This document shows, piece after piece, positions 8,905 through 17,917 of a stretch of DNA of 64,000 nucleotides. The position numbers and the translations under genes are program-made. Position 1 is the stretch's first letter. Each line of letters starts with the position of its first letter. The stretch comes from Variovorax sp. TBS-050B (GTDB taxonomy: Bacteria > Pseudomonadota > Gammaproteobacteria > Burkholderiales > Burkholderiaceae_C), in NCBI RefSeq assembly GCF_029893635.1, contig NZ_JARXYR010000002.1:2889001-2953000 (forward strand), written 5' to 3'. Under the pieces are notes generated by a model. It saw nothing but the letters and a program-made list of their open reading frames with translations, had not been told where the DNA came from and did no database searches.

Positions 8905-10260
8905 GTGAGCGCCACCGCGGCACCTGCCACGCGCTACGTCTCGCTGCTCGGCCTCGGCTTCGGCGACTGCGGCAAGGGCCTCTACACCGACCACCTCTGC
9001 GGCGAGCTGCGGGCGCACACGGTGGTGCGCTTCAACGGCGGCGCGCAGGCGGGCCACAACGTGGTGCTGGCCGACGGCCGCCACCACACCTTCTCGCAGT
9101 TCGGCGCCGGCAGCTTCCATGCCGATGTCGCGACCGTGCTCGCGAGCCCGGTGGTGGTCCATCCGACCGCGCTGCGGGTGGAGGAAGCGGCGCTGCGCCG
9201 CGCGGGCGTGGGCGACGCGTTCGCGCGGCTGCGCATCGATGCGCGCTGCCGCGTCACCACGCCTTACCACCAGGCCGCCGGCCGGCTGCGCGAATGGGCC
9301 CGGGGCGCGGCCCGGCACGGCAGCTGCGGCGTCGGCGTCGGCGAGACCGTGCGGCAGGCGCTCGCGGCGCCCGAGGCGGCGCTGCGCTACGGCGACCTGC
9401 CGCATCCGGCGCGCGCCCTCGACAAGCTCCAGGCGCTGCGCGCCGCGCTGCAGCGCGAGTTCGCCGATTTTTCGCCGCCCCATGCGGAAGCGGCACAGGA
9501 ACTGGCGCTGCTCGGAGACGACGCGCTCGCCCGGCGCTGGCTCGATGCCGCCGCGCCCTGCGTGCGGCTGGCGCCGCCCGCGAGCGCCGATGCCATCGGC
9601 GCTCGCCTCGCGCAGCCGGGCACCGTGCTGTTCGAGGGCGCGCAGGGCGTGCTACTCGACGAGTGGCGCGGCTTTCATCCGCACACCACCTGGAGCACCA
9701 TCTCCACCGCCGCGGTCGAAGCCGTGCTGCACGATGCGGGCATCGGCACGCCCGCGGTGCGCCACCTGGGCGTGCTGCGCAGCTATCTCACGCGCCACGG
9801 TCCGGGCCCGCTGCCCACGCACGACCGCGCGCTCGATGCCCGGCTGGCCGAGCCGCACAACGCCGACGACGGCTGGCAGGGCGCGTTCCGGCGCGGCCAT
9901 CCCGATGCGGTGCTGCTGCGCCATGCGCTCGCCGCGGCGGGGCGGCTCGACGGGCTGGTGGCGAGCCATCTCGACGCCTTCGAGCGCACGCGCCTGCGCT
10001 GGTGCGGCGGCTACCGCGGCGCCGATGGTGCGCGCATCGAGGCGCTGCCGCTCGCCTCCGCGCCCGACCTCGACCACCAGCAGGCGCTGACGCGGCTACT
10101 GCACGCCGCCGAGCCGCGCTACGAGGCCGAAGCCATCGCCACGCCCGCGGCCTGGATCGAAAGGATCGAAGCCGCGAGCGGACTGCCGGTGCGCTATGGC
10201 GCCTTCGGCCCCACGCGCGAGGCGGTGCGAAGCTTGCATGCCTTCGCGCAGAATCCCTGA
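8905..10260 (+). CDS. Adenylosuccinate synthetase-like enzyme (divergent PurA family)
   Basis: A 451-residue GTPase-ligase-fold protein. PurA signatures are recognisable: the P-loop GDCGKG at residues 20-25 (family GDEGKG, here Glu to Cys), NGGAQAGHN with the catalytic-acid histidine at residue 51, FEGAQGVLLDEWRGFHP, LTRHGPGPLPTHD and a C-terminal GPTREAV. The base aspartate (residue 21) and lysine 24 are kept. Divergence and context argue against the housekeeping purine enzyme. Family chemistry would join aspartate to a purine nucleotide-like acceptor; the real substrate is unknown. GTG 8905 starts 7 bases after the VWA stop; no ATG fits before the P-loop. Confidence 0.78.
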   Translation: MSATAAPATRYVSLLGLGFGDCGKGLYTDHLCGELRAHTVVRFNGGAQAGHNVVLADGRHHTFSQFGAGSFHADVATVLASPVVVHPTALRVEEAALRRAGVGDAFARLRIDARCRVTTPYHQAAGRLREWARGAARHGSCGVGVGETVRQALAAPEAALRYGDLPHPARALDKLQALRAALQREFADFSPPHAEAAQELALLGDDALARRWLDAAAPCVRLAPPASADAIGARLAQPGTVLFEGAQGVLLDEWRGFHPHTTWSTISTAAVEAVLHDAGIGTPAVRHLGVLRSYLTRHGPGPLPTHDRALDARLAEPHNADDGWQGAFRRGHPDAVLLRHALAAAGRLDGLVASHLDAFERTRLRWCGGYRGADGARIEALPLASAPDLDHQQALTRLLHAAEPRYEAEAIATPAAWIERIEAASGLPVRYGAFGPTREAVRSLHAFAQNP

Positions 10261-10295
10261 CCTTTGACCCTCGACCCACGAAGACGCCTGAAGAC

Positions 10296-10934
10296 ATGAA
10301 CCCGACCGAAGACATCTACACCGAACCGCCCGCCGACCCTGACACGCTGGCCAACCTCGGCCCGCTGCGCGCCATGGCGGGCGTGTGGGAGGGCACGCGC
10401 GGCGTGGACGTGAAGCCCAAGCGCGAAGGCCCCAAGACCCAGGTCTACGTCGAGCGCATCGAACTGCAGCCGATCGACGCGCAGACCAACGGCCCGCAGC
10501 TGCTCTACGGCCTGCGCTACCACACCTACATCCACAAGCCCGGCCTCACGAAGATGTACCACGACCAGGTCGGCTACTGGCTCTGGGAGCCGGCCACCGG
10601 CACCGTGATGCACACGCTCGCGATCCCGCGCGGCCAGGTGGCGATGGCGGTCGGCCATGCGACGGCCGACGCCACGCGCTTCACGCTCAGCGCCGAGCGC
10701 GGCAGCCTGGTCAACGGCATCGTCTCGAATCCCTTCATCGAGCGCGCCTTCACCACGCTCGCATGGAACATCACCGTGACCCTCAACGCCGACGGCACCT
10801 GGTCCTACGACCAGGACACGGTCATGCAGATCCAGGGCCAGGCCGAGCCCTTCCACCACACCGACCGCAACACGCTCACGCGGGTCGAAGGGCCGGGGCT
10901 CAATCCGTTGGCGCTGGCGGCCCGGGCGGCCTGA
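10296..10934 (+). CDS. Heme-binding beta-barrel (nitrobindin/FABP-like) domain protein
   Basis: A soluble 212-residue protein. Its start LGPLRAMAGVWEGTRGVDV matches the opening GxWxGxG-like strand of the nitrobindin/THAP4 barrel family, and alternating polar/hydrophobic strands run to about residue 195 (HHTDRNTLTRV). Family members bind heme or small fatty ligands; I cannot assign the iron-ligating histidine with certainty. It lies 35 bases after the PurA-like gene on the same strand and is probably the last gene of that operon. It could also be an independent housekeeping lipid-handling protein. Confidence 0.7.
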   Translation: MNPTEDIYTEPPADPDTLANLGPLRAMAGVWEGTRGVDVKPKREGPKTQVYVERIELQPIDAQTNGPQLLYGLRYHTYIHKPGLTKMYHDQVGYWLWEPATGTVMHTLAIPRGQVAMAVGHATADATRFTLSAERGSLVNGIVSNPFIERAFTTLAWNITVTLNADGTWSYDQDTVMQIQGQAEPFHHTDRNTLTRVEGPGLNPLALAARAA

Positions 10935-10952
10935 AGCGCGCGGGGCCGCACC

Positions 10953-11597
10953 CTACATCGGGTCGGGCCCGCGCCACTCCACGCGGATCGGCCGTGCGAT
11001 CGGCCGGCCGTTCTGCTCGCGCATCCACTGCTGCGCGAATTCGCGCACCGTCTGTTCGGCGTTCTGCCGCTGCGCCGCCAGGTAGGCCGGGCTCGCGCCG
11101 CGCCGCGCGAGTTCGGGGCCCAGATGGCGCAGCGCCTTCTCGCGGTTGGCGGGCGCGGCGGGCGAGAGCACGCTCTGCTCGGTGGTGACGATCTCCATGT
11201 TCGCGGTGTCGAAGCCCACCGGCGCCTGCAGCTGCAGCGGCGGCAGCGTGAGCACGTAGTGGTCGCCCTCGGGCCGCAGGCGCCATTCGGCCGCGAGCGG
11301 AATGCGGTAGACGTAGCGCGCCTGCACGCGCACGCGCGACACGGTCTTCGGCAGCCGGCTGCAGTCCACCAGCGGACAGTCCCACGAGGTCTGCCAGCCG
11401 AACTCCTCGACCTTGGCCATCTCGCTGACCTGCAGGTGGCCGCCGGGCGTGCGGATCAGTTCGATGCGCGCGGGATCGAGCAGTTGCACCTGCTGCCCGG
11501 CCGTGCCGCCGAGCGTGGCGTTCAGGCGGAACCAGCCGCCGATGACGGCGGCGGCCATGGCGCCGCCGAGCACGAAGAACAGCAGGTTCTTGCGCAT
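10953..11597 (-). CDS. Membrane-anchored hypothetical protein, DUF4230-like
   Basis: 214 residues: one N-terminal hydrophobic anchor (about residues 5-22, LLFFVLGGAMAAAVIGGW), then a soluble, presumably periplasmic domain. A YRIPLAAEWRLRPEGDHYVLTLPPLQL core and a C-terminal helical stretch with AEQTVREFAQQW resemble DUF4230 proteins, but I hold this loosely. It is encoded 5 bases downstream of the receptor-like gene on the same strand and converges with the nitrobindin-like gene. No function can be assigned. Confidence 0.6.
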   Translation of the reverse strand: MRKNLLFFVLGGAMAAAVIGGWFRLNATLGGTAGQQVQLLDPARIELIRTPGGHLQVSEMAKVEEFGWQTSWDCPLVDCSRLPKTVSRVRVQARYVYRIPLAAEWRLRPEGDHYVLTLPPLQLQAPVGFDTANMEIVTTEQSVLSPAAPANREKALRHLGPELARRGASPAYLAAQRQNAEQTVREFAQQWMREQNGRPIARPIRVEWRGPDPM

Positions 11598-11602
11598 CGC
11601 GC

Positions 11603-12352
11603 TCAGGACGACGATGCGGCGGGCGCCACCGACGCGCCCTGGATGCCGTGCCGCGCGAGCGCCTCGGCCACGAAGCCCGCGGCCTTCATGTCCTCGACGA
11701 AGGCGGCCAGTGCGCCGGCCGCGGCCGCGCCGCGGCGCTTGGGCGTGCCCATGGCCTGCCGGATCACCATGAAGCGGCCCGGCAGCAGGCGCAGGCCGGC
11801 ATGGCGCGCCTGGTCGGCTTCGAGCTGCTGCTTCACGCCGGCGGCCACCTCGAGCTTCTCGTCGAGGAAGGTCTGCACCACCGCGGGCGAGGAGGGCGCG
11901 CGCACGATCTGCGCCTGCTTCAGCTCGCGCGTGAGATACAGGTCGTAGGCGCTGCCCTTGCCGACCGCCACGCGCACGCCCGCGCGGTCCACCTCTTCGT
12001 TGGCGGCGAGCGGCGAATCCTGGCGGACGAGGTAGCTGCCCTCGATCAGCACGTAAGGCGCAGTGAACGCGATCTCGGCGCCGCGCACCGGATCGATGGC
12101 GAAGAAGCCGATGTCGGCGTCGTCCGCCGCCACGGCCTCGACCGACTTGCCCGCGGTGTCGAAGACCACGAGCTCGACCGGCACGCCGAGGCGCTCGCCG
12201 AAGGCGCGCGCGAGGTCGATCGACACGCCGGCCGGCTCGCCGCTGGCCGCGTCGCGGCCCGCGAGGATCGGGTTGCCGAGGTTGATGGAGGCGCGCAGCA
12301 CGCCGGTCGGCGCGAGGGCCTGGACGAGGTCGGTGGTGAGGGGGAAGGGCAT
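11603..12352 (-). CDS. Amino-acid-type substrate-binding protein (SBP_bac_3) lacking a signal peptide
   Basis: 249 residues with the family-3 solute-binding fold: LRASINLGNPILAGRD at the start, AGVSIDLARAFGERLGVPVELVVFD, then DADIGFFAIDPVRGAEIAFTAPY and VAVGKGSAYDLYL. Family members bind polar amino acids in the periplasm for ABC importers. Here the domain begins within about 15 residues of the start, no secretion signal is visible, and no permease or ATPase is adjacent. It may act in the cytoplasm as a ligand-binding protein, or the true start may lie upstream; the next 70 bases offer no obvious signal-encoding extension. Confidence 0.7.
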   Translation of the reverse strand: MPFPLTTDLVQALAPTGVLRASINLGNPILAGRDAASGEPAGVSIDLARAFGERLGVPVELVVFDTAGKSVEAVAADDADIGFFAIDPVRGAEIAFTAPYVLIEGSYLVRQDSPLAANEEVDRAGVRVAVGKGSAYDLYLTRELKQAQIVRAPSSPAVVQTFLDEKLEVAAGVKQQLEADQARHAGLRLLPGRFMVIRQAMGTPKRRGAAAAGALAAFVEDMKAAGFVAEALARHGIQGASVAPAASSS

Positions 12353-12428
12353 GGGCCCGATTTTGATTTCATTTCAGCCTCGCGTGGCCGTGAACTTTGT
12401 CGCGCTCCGCGGCCGCCCGTGCACGCCC

Positions 12429-15400
12429 TCACCAGCGGAACTTCAGCCCCACGCTGGCATTGATGCCGCTCTTCGTGCGCGCGTCGCCGCCCACGGCCCA
12501 GAGCTTGCCGACCTCGCCGTAGAGGCTCATCGCGGGCGTGAGCTGCAGCGTCGCGCCGGCCGCCAGTTCGGCGCTGGTGCCGCCGGTGCGCGTGGCGATG
12601 TCGGTGCTGCCCGAGGGGCCGACGAAGCGCGTCACATCGGTGCCGCTGCTGCTGCGGTAGAGATTGGCGCGCACGTAGGGCTGCAGCGGCCCGGCGCCGG
12701 TGGTGATGTCGCCCTTCACCCGCACGCCCGCGCGCACGAGCCAGCCGCTGTGGCTGTGCTGCTGCACCAGCGCGCCCACGATGCCGGCGTCGTCCAGGCT
12801 GATGCGCTGGTGCACCAGCTGCAGCTGCGGCTCGACCAGCCATTCGGGCGAGATGCGGAAGGCCTGCCCGACCTCGACCGAGGCGAGCAGGCTGTGGCCC
12901 TTGCCCGAACTCGCGCCGCCCAGCGTGGTGGCGGCGGTGTAGCGGTGGCGGCCGGCCTGCAGCACGCCGTCGACGTAGAGGCCGCCGTCGTTCTTCCAGG
13001 TCGCGTAGGCGCCGAGGTACTGGCTGCGCAGTTCGCTGCTGCCGACCGGATAGTCCGGCAGCCCGCGCGCGAAGCCCGAAACGCCCATGCGCCCTTCGAG
13101 CTGGCCGACGTAGATGCCGACGCGCCAGTTCGGATCGGCCCAGAGGTCGTTGCCGGCCTGGACGCCCGTGAGATGGCCGTCGCTCGCAGGGCTGGCGGTG
13201 CCGGCCTGGCCGAGCTGGCGGTCGATGCGGATCAGGCGCGCCCAGCCCTGCCGGGGGCTGCCGGCACCGGGCGCCGCGGTGTTCACGCCGGCCGCGCCGT
13301 CGTCGCCCACGCGCTGGTGCAGGTTGCCCACCATCGCGAGGTTGCCCTGGCGAAACTGCTCGGGCAGCGCCGCGAGCAGCGGCACTTCGGTGCGGTAGGT
13401 CGGGATCGTCGCGCCGGCGGGCGCGACCGGCGCACCCTGCGGCGTGCCGTTGCCGCCGCTCGGTGGCGGGTCGCCGGCGGCGGGCGGTGGCGCGGGCGGT
13501 GCGGGCGGTGCCGGCGGAGCGGGCGGAGCCGGAGGTCCGGGCGGCGGCGGAGGCGGCGGGGGCGGCGGCACCACGAGGCCCGAGCGCAGGTACCAGTTCT
13601 CGCCCGCGCCCGCAGCGTCCGCGGCATGCAGGCGGTATTCGTAGGCGCCCGCGTCGACGTGGCCGCCCGCCAGCACGAAGGCGTCGCGGGTGGTCTGCGC
13701 GGTGGTGGTGGCGCCGTTCCTCGCGGTCACCACCTCGATGCCGTTGCCGGTGGTCAGCGCGCCCAGGCCGCCGAGGTTGGTGATCTGCACGAAGGTCGTG
13801 CCGCTCGCGATGGCGGTGCTGCCGCAGAGGATCAGCCGGTCGCTGAGGCTGTTGCTCGCGCCGAGCGCCGTGCCCAGGCGCAGCGTGCCGCCGTTGCCGA
13901 CCCAGGGGCCCTGCACGGTGAGCGTGGCGCCCGGTGCGGCGCCCTGCACCGAGACGGTGCCGGCGTTCGTCATGGCGGCGATGGCCTGGCTGTGGCCGGC
14001 CAGGTCCAGCGTGGCGCCCGCGGCGACGGTGACGGCGCTCGCCGGGCTGAGCGCGCCGGCCGCGCCGGCGCGCAGCGTGCCGGCGGCCACCGCGGTGCTG
14101 CCGGTGTAGGTGTTGGCGCCGCCCAGCGTCAGCACGCCGGCGCCGTCCTTCACGAGGCTGCCGGCGCCCGAGACGGGGCCCGACCAGCCCATGCCGTGGC
14201 CGTTGGTGTCGATGGTCGCCGTGCCGCCGAGCAGCAGCGCGTTCGGCAGATCGAGGCCGTCGGCCCCGGCGACGACGCGGGCGGCCGCGCCGGCCTCGAT
14301 GGCGACGGCGCCCTGCATCGATGCGCCCGCATTGACGGTGAGGCTGTTGCTGCCGCCGGTGAACTGCACCGCCGGTGCGCGCGTGACGCCGTCGCCGCCC
14401 AGGCCGCCCGCGATGGCGCCGCTGTTGGCGATGCCGAGGTTCGCGCCGGTGATGCCCGCGCCACCGGCGCCGGGCGCACCGCTGGCGCCGCCATTGCTGT
14501 TGGCGCCCCCGCTGCCGCCCGCGCCGCCGGCGATGGTGCCGCTGTTGGCGATGGTGGCGCCGTCGCCGACGGAACGCAGCCCGGCGCCCCCGTCGCCGCC
14601 GCCGCCCGGCGCGCCGGTGCCGCCCGCGCCGCCGCCGCCCGCACCCCCGGCGCCGCCCGCGCCGCCCGTGATCAGGCCGCTGTTGACCACGCCGACCGTG
14701 CGGCCGGTCAGCGTGAGGCCGTCGCCCCCCGCGCCGCCGCCGCCGCCCGCGGCGTTGCTGCGGGCCGGCAGCAGTTCGGAACCGCCCGTGCCGCCAGCGC
14801 CGCCCGCGAGCGTGCCGCTGTTGTCGAAACCCAGCCCGGGCGTCGCCGCGCGCAGGAAGAAGCCGCCGCCGCCGCTGCCGCCGCCGCCGGCCTGCGAGTA
14901 GGCGTTGCCGCCGGCGCCGCCCGCGCCGCCGGTCGCGCTGCCCGTGAAGCCGAGGCCGCCGCTCGGGTCGAGCAGCGTGGCGCCATGGCCGCCGGCGCCG
15001 CCGCCGCGCCCGCGGCCCAGTAGCCGTTGCCGCCCGCGCCGCCGGCACCGCCGGTGTAGCTGCCGGACGCCAGGTTGGCGTTCGAAGGCAGCGCGAAGCC
15101 CATGTGGCCGCCGCCCCCGCCGCCGCCATAGCCGTTGCCGTTCGCGAAATCGCCGGTCTGCGATTGGCCCGCGCCGCCGGCGTCGCCCTGCAGCACGCCC
15201 GGCACCACGAGGGTGGTCGAGGCTCCCGCGGCGCCGCCCGCGCCCGGCGTCGCGCCCGCGAAGCCGCCGATGTCGGCCGCGGCGCCCGCGCTCGCGCCGG
15301 CCTCGGTCGAGGCGCCGCCGTCGCCGCCGTGCGCGTTGACCGAGCTGTCGTTGAGCCCGCCCGCGCCGCCGCTGCCTTCGCTGCCGCCGCTGCCCGCATG

Positions 15401-15589
15401 CAGGGCGGTGCTGTCGACCGGCTGGCCGCCCGCGCCGCCGGCCGCGAGGGCCGGGCCGGCGCCCAGGAAGAGCAGCGAGGCGGCCACGGCATGCGCGCAG
15501 GTCGCGCGGGCATGGCCGCGCGCGGTCTCGGGCGCGGCCACCCAGGCACTGAGGGCCGGATTCCACAGGGTTCGGAAGGTCTTGTTCAT
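12429..15589 (-). pseudogene. Autotransporter (type Va) with ESPR signal, frameshifted
   Basis: The ATG at 15589 opens with MNKTFRTLWNPALSAWVAA, a clear extended signal peptide region (ESPR) of large autotransporters, then a cleavable signal ending GPALA. A very glycine-rich passenger follows, with a PATR-type beta-strand repeat (LTLGGANTYTGSTAVAAGTLRAG region), a proline-rich linker (near 13460-13570) and a C-terminal barrel ending KFRW. The N-terminal frame runs into a different frame at about 15000-15025, within a GGC/GCG run: one base is missing (or two added) relative to a continuous reading. Apart from this the gene looks intact, about 1,050 residues. It is either recently inactivated, a slippage-switched surface protein, or a sequencing error. 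Confidence 0.75.
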
Positions 15590-15849
15590 GGGGCTTACCT
15601 TTTTCACGACTTGTTTCGAACGGATCGCCAACCGGCGACGGCGCCTGCGGCCCCTCCGGCCGAAGCGCTTCGCGTTGGAAACCACTGTAGGAACGGCGCC
15701 GTGCGCGCACATGAGCGGTGCGCCCCTTCGGCCGGGAGACAAGCGCCCCGGCCGCCGCTGTTGCAACCATGACAAAGCGCCTGCGCGCCCGCCGGGTTCT
15801 GCCTTTCGTCCTACAGGCAGGACGCGGACCCTGCCGCGAGGATCGGGGC
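15590..15849. other. Intergenic region between autotransporter and small exported gene
   Basis: About 260 bases without a gene between two divergent starts. It must hold both promoters. The half near 15590-15625 is relatively AT-rich (CTTTTTCACGACTTGTTTC) and includes a ribosome-site-like AAAGGTAAG for the autotransporter. I see no strong palindrome or terminator. Confidence 0.5.
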
Positions 15850-16206
15850 ATGAAGAGCAGATCCAAGAAGAACCTGGGGTGGATCGGTGCGGCCGCCTGC
15901 TGCGCGGCCGCCGCCGCCGCGACGGCGGAACCGCTGAAGCTGCCCGTGGACAGCGACGAGAAGGGCACCGTCTACATCGCGCCCAACGTCACGCCCACCG
16001 AGACCTCGGCCTACACCAAGGGCGCGACCGTCGGCGTGCAGCGTCCCGACGGCAGCGAGACCTATCTGGGGACCGACACCTCCACGCCGCGGCCGACCTA
16101 TTCGCTCGGTGCGAGCACGGGCGGCACGGTCTCGCTCACGGGCGGCGTGTCGACCGACGGCAAGGCCAACAACGGCGTGAAGGCCGGCATCAGGATCAAG
16201 TACTGA
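15850..16206 (+). CDS. Small exported protein of unknown function
   Basis: 118 residues. A basic start (MKSRSKK) precedes a hydrophobic, alanine-rich segment with two cysteines, and cleavage is likely after ATA near residue 27. The mature part is polar and threonine/glycine-rich, with a repeat-like end (STGGTVSLTGGVSTDGK...) and final IRIKY, suggesting beta structure. A GAGG-like ribosome site precedes ATG 15850. It diverges from the autotransporter, with about 260 bases between starts. I do not recognise a family; it may be a secreted or outer-membrane-associated protein. Confidence 0.6.
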   Translation: MKSRSKKNLGWIGAAACCAAAAAATAEPLKLPVDSDEKGTVYIAPNVTPTETSAYTKGATVGVQRPDGSETYLGTDTSTPRPTYSLGASTGGTVSLTGGVSTDGKANNGVKAGIRIKY

Positions 16207-16242
16207 AGAAGAGGGCGCGGGCGCAGCGGCGCCTCGGACCCC

Positions 16243-16710
16243 TCAGACCAGGGTGCCGTACACGATGAAGCCGTCGTGCGTGGCCAGCTTGTCGTACAGC
16301 GCGCGCCCCGCGGCATTGGTGGTGTGCGTCTGCCAGTAGACGCGGTGCGCGCCCACGCGCCGCACATGCGCGTAAACGCCTTCGATCAGTTGCCGGCCGA
16401 CGCCGCGGCCGCGTTCCGTGTCGCGCGTGAACAGGTCCTGCATGTAGCAGGTCGGCTCGATGCGCGTGGTGCTGCGGTGGAACAGGTAGTGCGCCAGGCC
16501 CACGAGCGCGCCGTCGCGTTCGGCCACGAGCGCATGCACCGGCTCGTAGGCATCGAAGAAGCGCTGCCACGTGGCGTGCGTGATCGCATCCGGCAGGGCC
16601 GTCGGCCCCTCGCGCCCGTAGAAGGCGTTGTAGCCGTCCCAGAGCGGCTTCCAGGCGGCGAAGTCCTCGGGAACGGGCGGGCGGATCAGCAGTGCGGGTG
16701 TGGTGGTCAT
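16243..16710 (-). CDS. GNAT-family N-acetyltransferase
   Basis: A 155-residue cytoplasmic acetyltransferase using acetyl-CoA on an unknown amine. GNAT features: the beta-4 strand ALVGLAHYLFHRST, the acetyl-CoA loop RDTERGRGVGRQLIEGVYAHV (R/QxxGxG/A type), and the C-terminal VYWQTHTTNAAGRALYDKLA. I chose ATG 16710 (MTTTPALLIRPPVPED) because the fold begins immediately there; an upstream in-frame start at 16749 adds a non-conserved stretch. It is convergent with the small exported gene and downstream of the CobW-type gene. Confidence 0.88.
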   Translation of the reverse strand: MTTTPALLIRPPVPEDFAAWKPLWDGYNAFYGREGPTALPDAITHATWQRFFDAYEPVHALVAERDGALVGLAHYLFHRSTTRIEPTCYMQDLFTRDTERGRGVGRQLIEGVYAHVRRVGAHRVYWQTHTTNAAGRALYDKLATHDGFIVYGTLV

Positions 16711-16788
16711 CGGGCGGTGGCCAGCAGGCAGGTTGGAAAGACCCGCCATTGCAACACGCGCGCCGACCGCGCCACCGCGCCGGCGCGC

Positions 16789-17760
16789 TCAGCCGAAGAA
16801 GCGCGCCAGCGCCTGCGCCGGCAGCTGCCCCCGCAGGCCGATCGCGACCACCGCGGCGCGGCCGTCGCGCGGGGGCGCGGTGCGGCGCACGCTGCCGTGG
16901 CGGCCGGCGTACTGCAGTTCGCACCAGGCCGCCTCGCCATCCTCGGCCTCGCCGGTGCGCAGCCATCCCTTGAGCCGCAGCAGGCCGGGCGGCGCCTCGC
17001 GCAGAAAGTCGCGCAGCGCGTCGATGCCGAACGCCGCAGCCGGCTGCGCGCTCCAGGTCTGGAACAGCGCGCCGTGGTCGGGCGGGTGGTGGTCGTGCGC
17101 ATGTTCGTGCGCATGGCCGTGCGTGCAGCCCGCCACGCTGCATGCGCCCGCTGCGGCGGCCGGCCCCGGCAGGCCCGAGAGCAGCGCCAGCGGCACCGCC
17201 GATTGCGTCGCCTCGAGGCGCGGCGTGCCCGGCGCCGTGGCTTCGACCCAGGCGTCCGCGGCCGCGCGCGTGGCGGCGTCGGCGAGGTCCGCCTTGTTGA
17301 GCACCACCAGATCGGCCGACCGCAGCTGCCTCGCGAGCGTGTCGGCCAGCAGCGGATCGCGCGACTGCTGCGCCACCGCGGCCGCATCGACCAGCACCAC
17401 CACGGCCTCGAGGCTCAGTTCGGGCGCGGCCATGCCGATCTGCGCGATGCGCCAGGGATCGGAGACGCCGCTGGCCTCGATCACCACCGCATCGAAGGGC
17501 GTGGCCGATTCGATCACCTGCACCAGCGCGCGGCCCAGGTCGTCGCCGATCTGGCAGCACACGCAGCCGTTGGTCAGCGCCAGCGTGTCGCCGTGCGTGG
17601 CGGCGATCAGGTCGGCGTCGATGTTGAGCGCGCCGAAGTCGTTGACCAGCACCGCCATGCGCAGCCCGTGCGCCTCGCGCAGCCAGCGGTTGAGCAGCGT
17701 GGTCTTGCCCGCGCCCAGGAAGCCGCCGACGACGGTGAGCGGCAGGCGAATGTTCTTCAT
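16789..17760 (-). CDS. CobW/COG0523-family GTPase, putative zinc metallochaperone
   Basis: 323 residues. The G-domain begins at the N-terminus: Walker A GFLGAGKTT around residues 13-21, a GCVCC metal motif near residue 60 (TNGCVCCQIGDD), NKAD for guanine specificity, and a C-terminal CobW_C domain. A histidine-rich loop (HGHAHEHAHDHHPPDHG) between the domains points to zinc or cobalt handling. Family members deliver metal to client enzymes at GTP expense. No client is adjacent; cobalamin relatives (CobS/T) are 40 kb away and unlikely to be linked. The start at 17760 puts the P-loop at the canonical distance. Confidence 0.88.
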   Translation of the reverse strand: MKNIRLPLTVVGGFLGAGKTTLLNRWLREAHGLRMAVLVNDFGALNIDADLIAATHGDTLALTNGCVCCQIGDDLGRALVQVIESATPFDAVVIEASGVSDPWRIAQIGMAAPELSLEAVVVLVDAAAVAQQSRDPLLADTLARQLRSADLVVLNKADLADAATRAAADAWVEATAPGTPRLEATQSAVPLALLSGLPGPAAAAGACSVAGCTHGHAHEHAHDHHPPDHGALFQTWSAQPAAAFGIDALRDFLREAPPGLLRLKGWLRTGEAEDGEAAWCELQYAGRHGSVRRTAPPRDGRAAVVAIGLRGQLPAQALARFFG

Positions 17761-17786
17761 GGTTCGATGGCCTTCGAGACGCGGCG

Positions 17787-17904
17787 CTGCTCCGGCGGCC
17801 GCGGAGCAGGCCATGCCAGTGCACTCGCGGAACTGGCTTCGCCAGGCCGCCGAGTGCGCCCCCCAGTGGGGGGGATGGGCCGGCTACACGAAGTGAGGCC
17901 GGCC
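17787..17904. repeat. Intergenic cluster of four hairpins (REP-like element)
   Basis: Four consecutive inverted repeats: CTGCTCCG/CGGAGCAG (17787-17809); a nested cruciform GCACTCG...CGAGTGC with inner CTGGC-TTC-GCCAG (17821-17857); CCCCCC-AGT-GGGGGG (17859-17873); and GGCCGGC/GCCGGCC with a 13-base loop (17878-17904). It fills the gap between the amidohydrolase and CobW genes. Such composite palindromes often recur in intergenic DNA of these bacteria and may end or stabilise transcripts. No second copy is visible in this window. Confidence 0.6.
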
Positions 17905-17917
17905 AAACGGGGGGCGT

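Noticed and set aside
5565..8930. Antisense open frame over 1,100 codons opposite the CBS, pseudokinase and VWA genes
   Set aside because: Arises from high GC at third positions; the product is Arg/His/Ala-rich without domains, while the plus-strand frames encode recognisable proteins.
12063..15023. Long plus-strand and alternate minus-strand frames over the autotransporter
   Set aside because: Low-complexity mirror translations of the glycine-rich passenger; no start signal or domain.
14985..15030. Programmed frameshifting as the explanation for the autotransporter frame change
   Set aside because: No slippery heptamer followed by a pseudoknot is evident, and two other genes show similar indels in GC runs, so mutation or sequence error is simpler.
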